Shown: in pieces, positions 1 through 8,117 of the stretch
How the letters are laid out: each line of letters begins with the position of its first letter
Numbering within the stretch: the stretch's first letter is position 1
Assembly (NCBI RefSeq): GCF_002252625.1
Contig: NZ_NQKW01000012.1
Coordinates: forward strand, 1 to 64,000
Direction: 5' to 3'
Length of the DNA: 64,000 nt
Origin: Synechococcus sp. 1G10
GTDB lineage: Bacteria > Cyanobacteriota > Cyanobacteriia > PCC-6307 > Cyanobiaceae
Notes under the pieces: model-generated
Databases searched by the model: none
What the model was told of the DNA's origin: nothing
The model's input: the letters and a program-made list of their open reading frames with translations, nothing else
Made by a program: the position numbers and the translations under genes

Positions 1-96
1 CCACCCCACGAAAACGAAGCGGTCACGCTTGAGCCAGTCATCGAGGACGTCGAACCATCCCCGTGCGGCGGGTGCGCGCCCTAGAGCGATCGTCAT
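1..96 (-). CDS. psbD: Photosystem II D2 protein, N-terminal fragment cut by the window edge
   Basis: The first 32 codons of D2, the thylakoid reaction-centre subunit that with D1 binds the P680 chlorophylls, pheophytin and quinone QA. The residues read [20 protein letters not shown] and continue into [12 protein letters not shown], the distinctive D2 amino terminus. The ATG at 94-96 agrees with the family start. The gene runs off the left edge, where psbC would be expected to overlap its end. It is divergent from the UPF0367 gene. Only the stromal N-terminus before the first membrane helix is visible, but the match is very characteristic. Confidence 0.95.
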   Translation of the reverse strand, partial: MTIALGRAPAARGWFDVLDDWLKRDRFVFVGW

Positions 97-272
97 GCGG
101 GTACTTCATGAAGCTTTACAGAGTCAGCTTACGGATAACCGGTGCACGCTGGGACCCTGCCGGGTTGAGCGCGCCAGCAAATGAGTAAATACACTCAGCA
201 GACCCTGGCCAAGGCCGGCGGCGGCGCGGCAGGCCATTCGCCAGAGTGGCCTTTGGTTTTCAAACACAGAAC
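97..272. promoter_or_regulatory. Divergent intergenic region psbD / UPF0367
   Basis: These 176 bp separate two divergent genes and must hold both promoters and the psbD leader. I see no convincing -35/-10 pair. I looked for a HLR1-type direct repeat (RpaB site): TTTACA at 115-120 is followed by a CTTACG 13 nt on, not at the required 10-nt spacing, so no site is called. Confidence 0.4.
104..113. promoter_or_regulatory. 10-bp palindrome in the psbD leader
   Basis: CTTCATGAAG is a perfect palindrome lying 8 nt upstream of the psbD start codon, followed on the plus strand by AAGCTT. It would sit in the psbD mRNA leader, near the expected ribosome-binding site. No function is assigned; such a short palindrome can arise by chance. 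Confidence 0.25.
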
Positions 273-536
273 GTGTACGTCGTCGAGCTCGCTCTCAAGC
301 TCAGCCCCATGCCCATCTCGGTGCAGCGCAAGGAATTGAGCGACGCCCAGGCGCTCCACAGCGAGATCCGGGCGGCTATGGAAAGCGGCCAACCCCGCGT
401 GCTCGAGCTCCACTGCGAGAAATCAGAGGAGAAACGCGTCAGCCTGCTCAGTGGCGAACTGCTGGCCGTTCAGCTGTACGAGAAGTCGGCGGTCGGCGGC
501 GGCAGCAAGCGGCCGGGCTTCAGTGTCGACGGTTGA
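273..536 (+). CDS. UPF0367 family protein (conserved cyanobacterial protein of unknown function)
   Basis: An 87-residue soluble protein beginning [19 protein letters not shown] and ending in [10 protein letters not shown], both typical of the uncharacterised cyanobacterial and plastid-lineage family UPF0367. GTG at 273 is preferred over the in-frame GTG at 246 because family members start just before the YV(V/I)ELALK block. The stop overlaps the ATG of the following ABC ATPase (ATGA), implying translational coupling. No catalytic motif is visible and the function is unknown. Confidence 0.85.
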   Translation: MYVVELALKLSPMPISVQRKELSDAQALHSEIRAAMESGQPRVLELHCEKSEEKRVSLLSGELLAVQLYEKSAVGGGSKRPGFSVDG

Positions 537-1270
537 TGGCCTGGGGCAGCCCCTCCAGCGAAGCCGCATCGCCTCGATCTCCCGCCCTGCAGGTGGGGGG
601 CCTTTGTTTTGGCTGGTCCAACGGCAATGCCGCCCTTGATCACTGCGACCTGCGCCTGCCCGGACCCGGCCTCTGGATGCTGGTGGGCGGCAACGGCAGC
701 GGAAAAAGCACCCTGTTGCGCCTGATTGCCGGCCTGCTTGAGCCCAGTGGCGGCCAGATCGCGCTGACGATCAAACCCGCCCTGGTGTTCCAGAACCCAG
801 ATCATCAGCTGCTGCTCCCCAGTTGCGGCACCGATCTGCAGCTCGGCCTTGAGCAGGGACTGCCAGCCGCGGTGCGGCAGGCACGAGTGGCCGCGGCCCT
901 CGCCCAGGTGGGTCTGGGGGGGTTCGAAGGGCGGCCGATCCACACCCTCAGCGGCGGCCAGAAACAGCGGCTGGCGATCGCCGGCGCCCTGGCGGGAGAC
1001 GCGGGCCTGCTGCTGCTGGATGAGCCCACCGCCCTGCTCGACCCCGAAAGCCAGCGAGAGGTCTTGCAACTGATCGAGCGGCTCTGCCACCGGCAGGAGC
1101 GGCCGCTCACGGCGCTGTGGATCACCCATCGGCTGGAAGAGCTCGACCACTGCGACGCTGCTGCCGAGATGGAGCAGGGCCGGATCGGGCCCTGGCAGAA
1201 GGGCCCAGCCCTGCGACGGCACATCGAGAGCCGACTTCCCCCCTTGCCGGGCGGTAGGGCCGACGGGTAG
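536..1270 (+). CDS. ABC transporter ATP-binding protein, ECF/CbiO-like
   Basis: A 244-residue ABC ATPase. It has Walker A GGNGSGKST (about 51-59), a Q-loop in VFQNPDHQ, signature LSGGQKQR, Walker B LLLLDEPTA and an H-loop ITHR. The VFQNPDHQ Q-loop is typical of the energising subunits of energy-coupling-factor (cobalt/nickel/vitamin) importers. ATG 536 overlaps the upstream TGA; a TTG at 533 is the alternative. No T-component or substrate-binding S-component is adjacent, so partner and substrate cannot be named. In cyanobacteria such a lone ATPase may pair with a CbiQ-like protein encoded elsewhere, which is inference. Confidence 0.85.
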   Translation: MAWGSPSSEAASPRSPALQVGGLCFGWSNGNAALDHCDLRLPGPGLWMLVGGNGSGKSTLLRLIAGLLEPSGGQIALTIKPALVFQNPDHQLLLPSCGTDLQLGLEQGLPAAVRQARVAAALAQVGLGGFEGRPIHTLSGGQKQRLAIAGALAGDAGLLLLDEPTALLDPESQREVLQLIERLCHRQERPLTALWITHRLEELDHCDAAAEMEQGRIGPWQKGPALRRHIESRLPPLPGGRADG

Positions 1271-1286
1271 GTTCACCACAGTCCGT

Positions 1287-1358
1287 TCCTCGGTAGCTCA
1301 GTGGTAGAGCGATCGGCTGTTAACCGATTGGTCGCAGGTTCGAATCCTGCCCGGGGAG
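1287..1358 (+). tRNA. trnN: tRNA-Asn (anticodon GTT)
   Basis: A full cloverleaf folds by eye. The acceptor stem TCCTCGG pairs with CCGGGGA with discriminator G, the D-arm is GCTC..GAGC, and the anticodon stem ATCGG/CCGAT encloses loop CTGTTAA with anticodon GTT at 1319-1321. The T-arm is GCAGG-TTCGAAT-CCTGC. CCA is not encoded. It lies 16 bp after the ABC ATPase stop and may be cotranscribed. Confidence 0.97.
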
Positions 1359-1709
1359 TTTCAACCCACAGATGCAGCCTGAATTGGTGGTTGCTGCTGG
1401 CGAGTCAATCTCCAAACTGAACGGTCCGAGCACAACGCCCGATCCCGACCTGCTCGCCGTCGCCTGACATGGATCACAGCCAGTACCCGCTGGCAACAGG
1501 TTGACTGGAAGAAAATCTGTAGATTCAATTCAAGTTGTTCTGGGCCTGTCCCAGTCAGAAACCTTGTCAGAGCAGGTTTGCAGCCCCGGAATCAGCCGCT
1601 GGAGCGGTCCGGCAGTACTCGGGGAAGCCTTGGATCAGGAGAAAATGGCTTGCGCTTCGTTGGTGCCGGCCGTCTTCGTCCTGCCGACTCGTGTCCCTCA
1701 GCACTTGCC
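1359..1709 (+). promoter_or_regulatory. 351-bp gene-free region with rpaA leader and candidate promoter
   Basis: No gene is supported between tRNA-Asn and rpaA. A sigma70-like promoter candidate is TTGACT (1501-1506), a 17-bp spacer and TTCAAT (1524-1529), which would give an rpaA leader of roughly 170 nt. The leader has a small hairpin CTGGG-CCTGT-CCCAG. An in-frame open stretch runs upstream of rpaA to 1578, but it does not resemble the RpaA family and is treated as leader. Confidence 0.45.
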
Positions 1710-2501
1710 ATGAAACCCCGCATCTTGCTGATTGAGGACGATGACGACATGCGCGAGCTGGTGGCAGGCCATCTTGAGCATGGCGGCTTCGTGGTGGAGA
1801 CCGCCGACGATGGGATCAAGGGTCAGGCCCTGGCGTTGCAGGCCAATCCTGATCTGATCCTGCTTGATCTGATGCTGCCGAAGGTCGACGGTCTCACCCT
1901 CTGCCAACGGCTACGCCGGGATGAGCGCACTGCCGCCATCCCGATCCTGATGATCACAGCCCTGGGCGGCACCAAGGACAAGGTGAGCGGGTTCAACTCC
2001 GGTGCCGACGACTACCTCACCAAACCCTTCGATCTCGAAGAGCTGATGGTGCGCGTCAAAGCCCTGCTGCGCCGCAGCGAACGAGCTCCGCTCTCCACCA
2101 AGCACAGCGAAATCCTCAGCTACGGCCCCCTCACCCTGGTTCCGGAGCGGTTTGAGGCGATCTGGTTCGACGACCCCGTGCGCCTGACCCACCTGGAATT
2201 CGAGTTGCTCCACTGCCTGCTACAGCGTCATGGCCAGACCGTGGCTCCGTCGCTGATCCTCAAGGAAGTCTGGGGTTACGAACCTGACGACGACATCGAA
2301 ACCATCCGGGTCCATGTACGCCACCTGCGTACCAAGCTCGAGCCCGATCCACGCAAACCGCGTTTCATCAAGACGGTCTATGGAGCCGGCTACTGCCTGG
2401 AACTGCCGACCGGAACCAAACTCGCCCAGCAGGAGGCCCTGATCCGCAGCCAACGGGAAGAGCAACTGGCCGCGGCCTCCCACGCTCTCGAGAGCGCCTG
2501 A
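1710..2501 (+). CDS. rpaA: Response regulator RpaA, OmpR family
   Basis: A 263-residue two-component regulator, the main circadian output transcription factor in cyanobacteria (partner SasA) and also linked to phycobilisome-photosystem energy transfer. The receiver domain (1-125) has an acidic cluster at 9-13, phosphoacceptor Asp53 in [10 protein letters not shown] and the switch Lys in DDYLTKPF. The winged-helix effector follows, with [47 protein letters not shown] and [11 protein letters not shown], all close to known RpaA. The start [13 protein letters not shown] fits the family. It is 8.9 kb from rpaB. No histidine kinase gene lies beside it. Confidence 0.95.
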   Translation: MKPRILLIEDDDDMRELVAGHLEHGGFVVETADDGIKGQALALQANPDLILLDLMLPKVDGLTLCQRLRRDERTAAIPILMITALGGTKDKVSGFNSGADDYLTKPFDLEELMVRVKALLRRSERAPLSTKHSEILSYGPLTLVPERFEAIWFDDPVRLTHLEFELLHCLLQRHGQTVAPSLILKEVWGYEPDDDIETIRVHVRHLRTKLEPDPRKPRFIKTVYGAGYCLELPTGTKLAQQEALIRSQREEQLAAASHALESA

Positions 2502-2514
2502 GCCCTGCTGGGCT
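2483..2514. terminator. Palindrome and small hairpin at the rpaA 3' end
   Basis: A perfect 14-bp palindrome CGCTCTCGAGAGCG (2483-2496) lies in the last rpaA codons. A second stem AGCCC-TGCT-GGGCT (2501-2514) starts at the stop codon. The site lies between convergent rpaA and holB, where a two-way terminator is expected. There is no T-run, so the call is weak. Confidence 0.3.
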
Positions 2515-2539
2515 GGAAAGGAAGTGAGGACGTGGTGGT

Positions 2540-3532
2540 TCAGACGATCACGCCACTCAGCTCAAGCAGAGCCACTTCCCAGGCCAGGCGAGGCTGCACG
2601 AAGCCTCGCAGTTGCCCCCGCAACCGCTCCAGCCTTTGCTGCTGGGGCAGCCGGGGTTCCCTGCGCCAGAGGAAGAGCTGCCACCAGTTGAGCAGCCACA
2701 ACTGCTGATCCAGATCAAGCGCTTCACTCAGGTCACGCGCCAGCGCCATGGCCTCGAGTGGGTCGGCCGGCAAGGCTCCCAACCGTTCAGCCAGGCCGCT
2801 GGGCAACCCCCGCCACTGACGGCGATGCTCCAACAGGGCTCCCGGGGCTCCAGCGGCCAGTTCGATCAGCTCGGGAGGATCAGCGGCTTCTGGGGCGTCA
2901 GAAGCATCAGCATCTGTGGCGCCAGAAGCATCGGCGACATCGGCCTGCTGCGCCAGAACCTCCGCCATCGCAACGGGATCGAGAGGGCGGAAGGGAATCA
3001 GCTGGCAACGGGAGCGGATTGTGCTGAGCAGGCGTTCCGGTGCGGTGCTCAGCAGCAGCAGCAGTCCCGCCCCTGGCTCCTCCAGAGTCTTGAGCAGACC
3101 ATTGGCCGCCCCCTCCGCCATCAGCTCCACGGCCTCAATCACCACCACCGGGCGTGGGCCAGCCACTGCCCGCCTCGCCAGGAACGGCCCGACGGAGCGG
3201 ATCTGCTCCAGCCGGATCTGCGGCAGGCCCCGTTTGCTCACCCCCTCCGCCATCGCCTGGCTCACCGGCACGAGCCGACCCTGGTGGGAGTAGGTGGGCT
3301 CCAGCCAGAGCAGATCAGGATGGTTGCCCTGACTCAGGCGCCGGCGCACCGCAAGGTCGCTGGCGGGTCCGGCCAGCACGCCCTCCAGGAAGCGCAGCCC
3401 CCCCAGCCTGCGGCCCACCCCCTCGGGACCGCTGAGCAGGTAAGCGGCCGCCAGGCGCTGCTGCTCCAGGGAGGAGCGCATCAGCGCCACCGCCGTGGGC
3501 TGACCGATCAGATCAGCAAACAGATCAGCCAT
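2540..3532 (-). CDS. holB: DNA polymerase III delta-prime (clamp-loader) subunit
   Basis: A 330-residue AAA+ family protein beginning MADLFADLIGQPTAVALM, the usual start of cyanobacterial delta-prime, a stator-like part of the clamp loader. The P-loop is degenerate: GPEGVGRR (35-42) lacks the GK(S/T), as expected for a subunit that does not hydrolyse ATP. The SRC arginine motif (TIRSRCQLIPF) is present. The Cys4 zinc module seen in many clamp-loader subunits is absent. There is an Asp/Ala-rich insert (DVADASGATDADASDAPEAA). ATG 3532 overlaps the tmk stop by 8 bp; ATG at 3538 is the alternative. Operon order is tmk-holB. Confidence 0.88.
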   Translation of the reverse strand: MADLFADLIGQPTAVALMRSSLEQQRLAAAYLLSGPEGVGRRLGGLRFLEGVLAGPASDLAVRRRLSQGNHPDLLWLEPTYSHQGRLVPVSQAMAEGVSKRGLPQIRLEQIRSVGPFLARRAVAGPRPVVVIEAVELMAEGAANGLLKTLEEPGAGLLLLLSTAPERLLSTIRSRCQLIPFRPLDPVAMAEVLAQQADVADASGATDADASDAPEAADPPELIELAAGAPGALLEHRRQWRGLPSGLAERLGALPADPLEAMALARDLSEALDLDQQLWLLNWWQLFLWRREPRLPQQQRLERLRGQLRGFVQPRLAWEVALLELSGVIV

Positions 3533-4205
3533 CGGCATCGGCCGGACTGGCCAGGACCGGGAGAAAATGCTCCAGCAGCACAGCACGAAGGGCCGACTCC
3601 ACCTCCAGGGGCGAGCCGGAGGCATCCAGCCTCTGCCAGCCCCGCTCCGCGGCCAGCCTCGCAAACCCGGCCGACACCCGCTCCAGAAACGGCAGGCCAG
3701 CCGCTTCGATCCGATCAGCGCCGCGATGGCCCCGGCGCTGGGCAGACAGCGTCAAGGGCAGATCGAGCCAGAGGGTGAGATCTGGCACCAGGCCGGCGGT
3801 GGCGATGGACTCGAGCTGGTCGATCAGGTCCAGGGACAGGCCCCGGCCATGGCCTTGATAGGCGGCCGTGGAGCCGGCGAATCGATCGCTGAGCACCCAG
3901 TGACCGGCTGCCAAGGCCGGCTCGATCAGGCTCTGCACGTGCTGGGCGCGATCGGCGGCATAGAGGAGAAGCTCGGCGCTGGCCACTGGGGCCGTCTCCG
4001 CCGGGGGATGGAGCAGCAGCTGCCTCAGCCCCTGACCGAGCGGGGTGCCGCCTGGCTCCCGGGTGGTGACCAGGCTGGCGCCGACAGGCATGAGGCCGCT
4101 GACGGGAAGCCAGGTGGCCAGGCGCTCCAGCTGGCTCGATTTACCCGACCCATCGATGCCCTCCAGCACCAGAAAGCGGCCTCGCTGGACCTCAGGCAGG
4201 GCCAT
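3525..4205 (-). CDS. tmk: Thymidylate kinase
   Basis: A 226-residue dTMP kinase making dTDP for DNA synthesis in the cytoplasm. The P-loop EGIDGSGKSSQ (15-25), the DR motif in LSDRFAGSTAAYQG and TLWLDLPL are diagnostic. The start MALPEVQRGRFLVLEG is the only sensible ATG. It overlaps the end of the upstream P-type ATPase gene by 14 bp and the start of holB by 8 bp, so the three form one tightly packed minus-strand operon. Confidence 0.95.
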   Translation of the reverse strand: MALPEVQRGRFLVLEGIDGSGKSSQLERLATWLPVSGLMPVGASLVTTREPGGTPLGQGLRQLLLHPPAETAPVASAELLLYAADRAQHVQSLIEPALAAGHWVLSDRFAGSTAAYQGHGRGLSLDLIDQLESIATAGLVPDLTLWLDLPLTLSAQRRGHRGADRIEAAGLPFLERVSAGFARLAAERGWQRLDASGSPLEVESALRAVLLEHFLPVLASPADADG

Positions 4206-6579
4206 GGAGCAACAGCGCGTTGACGACCACTGTGATCGAGCTGACGGCCATCAGCAGGGCGGCCAGCGGAGGTGAGAGCAACAAGCCGAAGCCGGGCAGC
4301 AGGGCTCCCGCGGCAATCGGCAGGACGATCAGGTTGTAGCCGAAGGCCCAGAATAGGTTCTGCCTCACCTTGGCCAGGGTGCGGCGAGCCAGGTGCAGGG
4401 CCTCCACCAGCGACTCCAGCCGATCACCGAGGATCACCAGATCAGCGGTGTCCTGGGCGATCTGGGTGCCGGTGCCCACCGCGATGCCCAGGTCAGCGGC
4501 CGCCAGAGCCGGGGCGTCGTTGATGCCGTCTCCCACCATCGCCACAGTCCCCTGCTGGCGCCAATTGAGGATGTGCTCCAGCTTCTGCTGGGGATCGAGC
4601 TCCCAGGCCAGGCCTGCGCTGGGCAACCCAAGCCGTCCACCCAGCTGCAACACCGGCTCGCGACGATCGCCACTGAGCACCCCAAGCCGCAGGCCCATGT
4701 CGCCAAGCTCAGCCAGGGCCTTGGCCGCATCGCTACGGGGCTGGTCCTGCACTGCCACCAGGCCAAGCACGGCCTCGGGAGAGGCCACCGCCAGCACCGT
4801 GGCCCCCTCCGACTCCAGCTGGGCCAGCTGCAGCTCCAGCCCAGCTGGAATGGTCAGACCATGGGCACTCAGCCAGCCCGGACGACCGACCCGGGCCAGA
4901 CCGTCACCCCCCCCAAGCCGGCCTTCCACACCGGATCCCGCCTCTGTGCGGCTGTCGCTCACGTCCGCCAGGCGCAGCCCGCGGCACTGGGCCTCCTGCA
5001 GCAGGGCATGGGCCAGGGGGTGGCGGGTGTGTTGCTCAAGGCTGGCGGCGAGCTGGATCAGGGCGTCCGCCGCCGCCCCGGCGGAATCGCCGCCGCTGGC
5101 CGGCAGGACAGCCACCACCAGGGGGCGGCCAAGGGTGAGGGTTCCGGTCTTGTCGAAGAGCACGCTCTCGAGGCGGGCCGCCATCTCGATCGCGTCGCCG
5201 CCGCGGAAGAGCAGGCCAGAGCGAGCCGCCTGGCCCGATCCCACCGTGATCGCCGTTGGGGTGGCCAGACCCAGGGCACAGGGGCAGGCCACCACCAGCA
5301 CGGCAATCGCCAGCTGCAGAGCCAATGAGAATGGAGTGGTGGCCGCGGCCCCCAGCACTCCATGACCGCCGTGGGCCCCGTGGCCCGCCCCCATGAGCAC
5401 CTGCGGCCAGAGCTTGGTGCCCCATTGCCACCAGAACACGAACGTGGCCATGGCCAGCAGCAGCACGGCCACGCTGAAGCGGCCGGCCACCCGGTCGGCA
5501 AGGCTCTGGATCGGCGCCTTGCGGGCCTGGGCCTGCTCCACCAGGGCAATGATCCGAGCCAGGGTCGACTCCGGGCCCGTGCGCCGCACCTCCAGCTCCA
5601 GAGGGGCCTGCAGGTTGAGCATGCCGGCCATCAGCTCGGTGCCAGGCCCTGCCTCCAGGGGCATGGGTTCGCCCGTGAGGCTGGAGACATCCACTGCGGA
5701 GCGCCCCTCCACCACCTCACCGTCGACAGGGACCCGATCTCCGGGCAGCAGTCGCACCCGGTCGCCAGGGCGAAGACCACCGACGCGCACCTCACGCGCC
5801 GGTCCATCGCCGAGGAGCAGCAGGGCAGTGTCGGGCTGAAGGCGCACCAGCTGCTCGAGGGCCTGGCCCGTGCGGTTGCGGGCGCGCTCCTCAAGGAAAC
5901 GGCCCAGCAGCACGAAGCCCAGCAGCATCACGGGCTCATTGAAGAAGCAGGGCCAGCCGGACCCTGGTCGCAGGTAAGCCACCAGGCTGGCCAGGTAGGC
6001 ACTACCCATGCCCAACCCCACCAGGGTGTCCATGCTCGGGCTCCCCTGCCAGGCGTTGCGCGCGCCCCGCACCAGGATTCCCCGCCCGGGTCCAAGCAGA
6101 GCCACGCTGGCCACAAGAGCGTGGAAGCCCAGATCACCCAGCCTGGGCACCCCGGGCAGGGACATCAGGGCCGGCGGCAGGTGGCCACCCTGGGCCAGAT
6201 GACCGAGCACTGACACCAGCATCAAGCTGAGGGCCACGATCAGCTGACGCCACTCCTGACGCCAGCGGCGCTGCTGGTCGCGCTTGGCGCGACTGGAATC
6301 AGGGCCCATCTGATCGCGCCTTTGGGCCTCGAATCCCAGGGCCTGCAGGCTGGCGATCAAAGCCGTCGCCTGATCTTCCGTCGGGGTGCTCTGGAAAGGG
6401 TCGAGACCGATCCAGGCGGTGCGGGTCACCAGATTGACGCTGGCCTGGCTGACCCCAGGCTGCTCCAGCAGCCGCCGCTCGACCGCACGCACGCAGCCGC
6501 CGCACTTCATGCCGTCCACATCGAGGAGCAAGGGCTCGACGGGGGCGCTGGGCGCAGGGGGGTGGGAGGTCAGGGTCAC
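4192..6579 (-). CDS. Copper-type (P1B) heavy-metal-translocating P-type ATPase
   Basis: A 795-residue P1B ATPase of the CtaA/PacS/CopA group, which moves Cu(I) across plasma or thylakoid membranes for plastocyanin and oxidase. In order: N-terminal HMA domain with GMKCGGC (23-29), actuator loop SLTGEPMP, transmembrane VACPCALGLATP (CPC, near 431), phosphorylation site DKTGTLT (near 476), HP locus TRHPLA and GDGINDAPAL (near 684). Just before the CPC helix a loop carries a His cluster (GHGAHGGHG, near 400). GTG 6579 is chosen because it begins just before the HMA domain. The same frame is open to 7032, but that part is antisense to ycf3. Direction of transport cannot be told from sequence. Confidence 0.92.
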   Translation of the reverse strand: MTLTSHPPAPSAPVEPLLLDVDGMKCGGCVRAVERRLLEQPGVSQASVNLVTRTAWIGLDPFQSTPTEDQATALIASLQALGFEAQRRDQMGPDSSRAKRDQQRRWRQEWRQLIVALSLMLVSVLGHLAQGGHLPPALMSLPGVPRLGDLGFHALVASVALLGPGRGILVRGARNAWQGSPSMDTLVGLGMGSAYLASLVAYLRPGSGWPCFFNEPVMLLGFVLLGRFLEERARNRTGQALEQLVRLQPDTALLLLGDGPAREVRVGGLRPGDRVRLLPGDRVPVDGEVVEGRSAVDVSSLTGEPMPLEAGPGTELMAGMLNLQAPLELEVRRTGPESTLARIIALVEQAQARKAPIQSLADRVAGRFSVAVLLLAMATFVFWWQWGTKLWPQVLMGAGHGAHGGHGVLGAAATTPFSLALQLAIAVLVVACPCALGLATPTAITVGSGQAARSGLLFRGGDAIEMAARLESVLFDKTGTLTLGRPLVVAVLPASGGDSAGAAADALIQLAASLEQHTRHPLAHALLQEAQCRGLRLADVSDSRTEAGSGVEGRLGGGDGLARVGRPGWLSAHGLTIPAGLELQLAQLESEGATVLAVASPEAVLGLVAVQDQPRSDAAKALAELGDMGLRLGVLSGDRREPVLQLGGRLGLPSAGLAWELDPQQKLEHILNWRQQGTVAMVGDGINDAPALAAADLGIAVGTGTQIAQDTADLVILGDRLESLVEALHLARRTLAKVRQNLFWAFGYNLIVLPIAAGALLPGFGLLLSPPLAALLMAVSSITVVVNALLLHGPA

Positions 6580-6678
6580 AGGCTGAGGCTCAGGCCCCAA
6601 GGGTAGGGAGTGTGGCGGAGGCTCCCTGGCCTGGCAGGCACCCGTCAGGATGGGAGCACCGATCACGCCAGTCGACCC

Positions 6679-7200
6679 GTGCCCCGCAGCCAACGCAACG
6701 ACAACTTCATCGACAAGAGTTTCACGGTGATGGCCGACCTGATCCTCAAGGTGTTGCCCACCAACCGCCGGGCCAAGGAGGCCTTCGCCTACTACCGCGA
6801 CGGCATGAGCGCCCAGGGGGATGGGGAATATGCCGAGGCGCTTGAGAACTACGACGAGGCGTTGAAGCTCGAGGACGACCCCCTCGATCGCGCCTTCATC
6901 CTCTACAACATGGCGCTGGTGTACACCAGCAACGGCGACCACCAGCGGGCGATCGAGACCTACGAGCAGGTGCTGGAGCTCAACAGCAAGATGCCCCAGG
7001 CCCTCAACAACATGGCGGTGATCCACCACCACCTCGGTTCCCTCGCTGAGGAGCGTGGCGACACCGATGAGTCCGACCGTCGCTTCGCCCAGGCAGCCGA
7101 ATACTGGACCAAGGCGATCCGGATGGCCCCCAACAACTACATCGAGGCCCAGAACTGGCTCAAGACCAGCGGGAGAGGCAGTGTTGATGTCTATTTCTAG
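6679..7200 (+). CDS. ycf3: Photosystem I assembly protein Ycf3
   Basis: 173 residues, the usual family length. It is a stromal-side chaperone needed to assemble photosystem I. Starting at GTG 6679 gives [20 protein letters not shown], the canonical Ycf3 amino terminus. Three tetratricopeptide repeats follow: [52 protein letters not shown] and a third near 110-150 ending in AIRMAPNNY. It is divergent from the copper ATPase with 99 bp between them. The upstream open frame to 6610 is not family-like. Confidence 0.95.
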   Translation: MPRSQRNDNFIDKSFTVMADLILKVLPTNRRAKEAFAYYRDGMSAQGDGEYAEALENYDEALKLEDDPLDRAFILYNMALVYTSNGDHQRAIETYEQVLELNSKMPQALNNMAVIHHHLGSLAEERGDTDESDRRFAQAAEYWTKAIRMAPNNYIEAQNWLKTSGRGSVDVYF

Positions 7201-7224
7201 GTACGGCGCCTAAGTCCCGCGCCC

Positions 7225-8100
7225 ATGCCACTAGTAATCCGGCACAGGCGGCTTGGCGCTGCGCTTTCCGGGCTTGTCCTGGCGTGGTCGACGCTGGTTC
7301 AGGCGGGTCCGCATCTTCTTTCCGGTACGTCACCAGCCGCTGAGATCCGCTCGCCGAGCGCAGATTGCCCGGGCACTGAAACGACCGTCCCGTCCCTGGT
7401 CACGCCAGAGGCCCTGGCCGCCCTTGAGCGCTGCCTGGCCGCGCTGCCCCAGACCCGCGATCTCTACAGCAAGGGAGGCACCTACACACCGGAGCGAGAT
7501 CTCCTCCATCGACGGATTCTCGCCGACGCCACGGCGGGTGATTCCTGCGTGAGTGGTCGTGCCCCGATCGCCCTGCTGACTGGAGGACCTCCTGGAGCGG
7601 GCAAGACCACCTGGCTGAGACGGCACGCGCCGATGTTGCTCCGTCCCACAACCCTGCGGGTCGATGCAGACGAGCTGCGGATGAAGTTGCCGGAATACAG
7701 AGGCTGGAACGCGGCGATCACCCAGGATGAAGTGGGCGATCTGGTGGACCGGCTGCTTGATGCCGTAGGCAAGCCTTGCCTGACAGATCTGATTTATGAC
7801 GGGACCCTCTCCAGTGCTCGCCGGTACCAGCGCCTGATCCCCCGCTTAAAAAGCCTCGGCTACCGGGTGTTCCTTGTGAACGTGCTGGTCCCAGAATCCG
7901 TCAGCCGGGCGCAGGTGCTGCGGCGCTACCAGGCAAGCGGACGCTACGTACCTCAGTCTGCCATCAGCTCCTACTTCAGTAAGGGGCCGGCTGTATTCCG
8001 CCAGATTGCCCCTCAGGTGGATGGCTACCTTCAGGTGAACGGACTAGACGGATCCGTGCTTGATACCGGCGGGGCGCCCCTGCCATCGCTCGATCCCTAG
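7225..8100 (+). CDS. Zeta-toxin-like P-loop kinase with a signal peptide
   Basis: 291 residues. The N-terminus has a clear signal peptide: RHRR, then LGAALSGLVLAWSTLV, then a VQA cleavage motif near residue 27. The rest is zeta-toxin-like. RDLLHRRIL helix (91-99), Walker A GGPPGAGKT (120-128), VDADELRMKLPEY (146-158), YDGTLSS (191-197) and RRYQASGRYVP (233-243) follow the order of zeta/PezT kinases, which phosphorylate UDP-N-acetylglucosamine. Four Cys (48, 70, 108, 185) would allow two disulfides. No small antitoxin gene is adjacent. A GTG at V109 would give a cytoplasmic product but discards conserved N-terminal helices. It starts 24 bp after ycf3 and precedes an EamA transporter. The substrate is unknown. 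Confidence 0.75.
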   Translation: MPLVIRHRRLGAALSGLVLAWSTLVQAGPHLLSGTSPAAEIRSPSADCPGTETTVPSLVTPEALAALERCLAALPQTRDLYSKGGTYTPERDLLHRRILADATAGDSCVSGRAPIALLTGGPPGAGKTTWLRRHAPMLLRPTTLRVDADELRMKLPEYRGWNAAITQDEVGDLVDRLLDAVGKPCLTDLIYDGTLSSARRYQRLIPRLKSLGYRVFLVNVLVPESVSRAQVLRRYQASGRYVPQSAISSYFSKGPAVFRQIAPQVDGYLQVNGLDGSVLDTGGAPLPSLDP

Positions 8101-8117
8101 AGCCTCCGCGAGCCACC

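Noticed and set aside
97-272. HLR1 (RpaB-binding) site upstream of psbD
   Set aside because: The two TTACA-like units are 13 nt apart instead of 10 and the second is degenerate.
1578-1709. Longer RpaA starting at an upstream ATG
   Set aside because: The extra 44 residues have no similarity to response regulators; the family starts at [11 protein letters not shown].
3415-3440. Broken P-loop in holB taken as a pseudogene sign
   Set aside because: Delta-prime subunits normally lack a working Walker A; the frame is intact and full length.
2612-3778. Long plus-strand open frame opposite holB/tmk
   Set aside because: Its Gln/Arg/Pro-rich translation is the shadow of high-GC genes on the other strand.
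6580-7032. In-frame extension of the copper ATPase by about 150 residues
   Set aside because: The stretch is the antisense of ycf3 and has no family match; GTG 6579 lies right before the metal-binding domain.
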